Assembly (NCBI GenBank): GCA_017854585.1
Contig: JAFMHK010000008.1
Span: forward strand, 63,286-119,036
Direction: 5' to 3'
Source: Paracoccaceae bacterium
GTDB lineage: Bacteria > Pseudomonadota > Alphaproteobacteria > Rhodobacterales > Rhodobacteraceae
Length of the DNA: 55,751 bases
The position numbers and the translations under genes are program-made. Below are positions 55,286 to 55,751 of the stretch, one piece after another. Every line of letters starts with the position of its first letter. The stretch's first letter is position 1. The notes below the pieces were generated by a model. That model was given only the letters and a program-made list of their open reading frames with translations. It was not told the origin of the DNA and searched no databases.

Positions 55286-55751
55286 TCAGCAACCTGCAGG
55301 CGCCACTCCCCAAGATTGCGGCCATGCCGGACGTGTCACGGTGAAATTGACCAGAGCTTCGCCTCCGTTCAACACCATCGTCACGGTCTGCGACGTCCCA
55401 CATGCGGGCGGGTCCGCCCAAATGATCGTTCCCCAGCGTATTCTGCCCGAACTTCTCTGTCTTCCGTTGGTGCGCTGTGCGGTCGGGTCTCCGTCACCAA
55501 TCATTTCAAAGCTGGCGGGCATGTCCACCGGCAACTCGCTTGGCGGCAGCCATTCGGAACTGACACGCCCCGACCACCCGGGCGTGATCGTCCGGGTCAG
55601 GTTCATGACAACCGCATCCGGATAAGGGCTTGTGACCACCGGGACGGAACCACTTCCACCGTCCGGCGGCGGATCTGTCGGTGTCGGATCGGTCGGCGGC
55701 GGGTCGGTCGGCGGCGGGTCGGTCGGCGGCGGGTCGGTCGGTGTCGGGTCG
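55286..55751 (-). CDS. C-terminal part of a secreted or surface protein with DPPPT repeats, cut by the window
   Basis: The reading frame is open to the window edge. The first visible ~25 residues are tandem TDPPP units, a typical extracellular linker, followed after a DGGSGS turn by a ~120-residue domain (MNLTRTITPGWSGRVSSEW, VNFTVTRPAWPQSWG) ending in a cysteine. I do not recognise the domain; its length, Trp content and linker recall small carbohydrate-binding modules, but this is only an impression. The N-terminal part and true start lie outside the window. Confidence 0.65.
   Translation of the reverse strand, partial: DPTPTDPPPTDPPPTDPPPTDPTPTDPPPDGGSGSVPVVTSPYPDAVVMNLTRTITPGWSGRVSSEWLPPSELPVDMPASFEMIGDGDPTAQRTNGRQRSSGRIRWGTIIWADPPACGTSQTVTMVLNGGEALVNFTVTRPAWPQSWGVAPAGC
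55676..55750. repeat. 15-base tandem repeat in the proline-rich linker
   Basis: Five tandem copies of a 15-base unit, three of them identical (GGTCGGCGGCGGGTC, 55691-55735) and the outer two variants. On the minus strand they encode the DPPPT/DPTPT linker. The array runs up to the window edge, so its full length is unknown. Confidence 0.9.

Noticed and set aside
1..55751. CRISPR arrays, insertion sequences, tRNA or rRNA genes
   Set aside because: No spaced direct repeats, transposase genes, terminal inverted repeats or tRNA/rRNA signatures were seen by reading; a dedicated scan would be needed to exclude small RNAs.

Overview
The window is a GC-rich, densely packed bacterial chromosome segment. 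Gene content, protein sequence style and gene order point to an alphaproteobacterium of the Rhodobacterales (Roseobacter group). The main reasons are a full RcGTA-type gene transfer agent (GTA) cluster with cysE downstream of it, an irr / fabA-fabB-fabI locus, and a DUF5928-type glycosyltransferase next to a sulfotransferase. No tRNA, rRNA, insertion sequence, integrase or CRISPR array was seen.

Region 1 (1-12.2 kb) is mostly housekeeping: the 3' part of pyruvate dehydrogenase E2, rluE, polA, a zinc-finger protein, an unpartnered ABC ATPase, a HIT protein, a divergent glycosyltransferase/sulfotransferase pair, an nth-adenosine kinase operon and an AraC/alkyltransferase fusion. Region 2 (12.3-24.2 kb) is catabolic and accessory: an OmpA lipoprotein, a FadR-type regulator, a transporter, an enolase-superfamily enzyme coupled to an alcohol dehydrogenase, a pcaD-pcaB pair followed by a second transporter, a three-gene operon of dehalogenase, hydrolase and PLP dehydratase, and an FKBP isomerase. 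Region 3 (24.4-31.5 kb) holds fabA-fabB-fabI, two small secreted proteins, the iron regulator irr, typA/bipA and cysE.

Region 4 (31.6-46.9 kb, minus strand) is a complete, apparently intact GTA cluster. In transcription order it encodes a small terminase-like protein, large terminase, portal, g3.5, prohead protease, capsid, connector, head closure, tail terminator, major tail protein, two tail-assembly proteins, tape measure, distal tail, hub, cell-wall peptidase, the giant g15 host-specificity protein and a DUF2793 fibre protein. Most neighbours overlap by ATGA. Upstream I see a TTAA-N7-TTAA site (CtrA-like), a TTGACA promoter, a 33-codon leader ORF that overlaps the first GTA start codon by ATGA, and an intrinsic terminator hairpin inside that leader ORF. 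Together these suggest conditional read-through control of the particle operon. The g15 protein also carries an extra beta-rich segment of about 190 residues inside its TIM-barrel-like region.

Region 5 (47-55.75 kb) contains mltG, fabF, acpP, fabG and fabD on the minus strand, with a DUF2726 gene inserted in the opposite direction between acpP and fabG and a membrane-anchored protein wedged between fabG and fabD. It then has a cytochrome b561-YceI fusion facing a secreted YceI protein, and ends in a truncated gene with a proline-rich DPPPT repeat that runs off the window.
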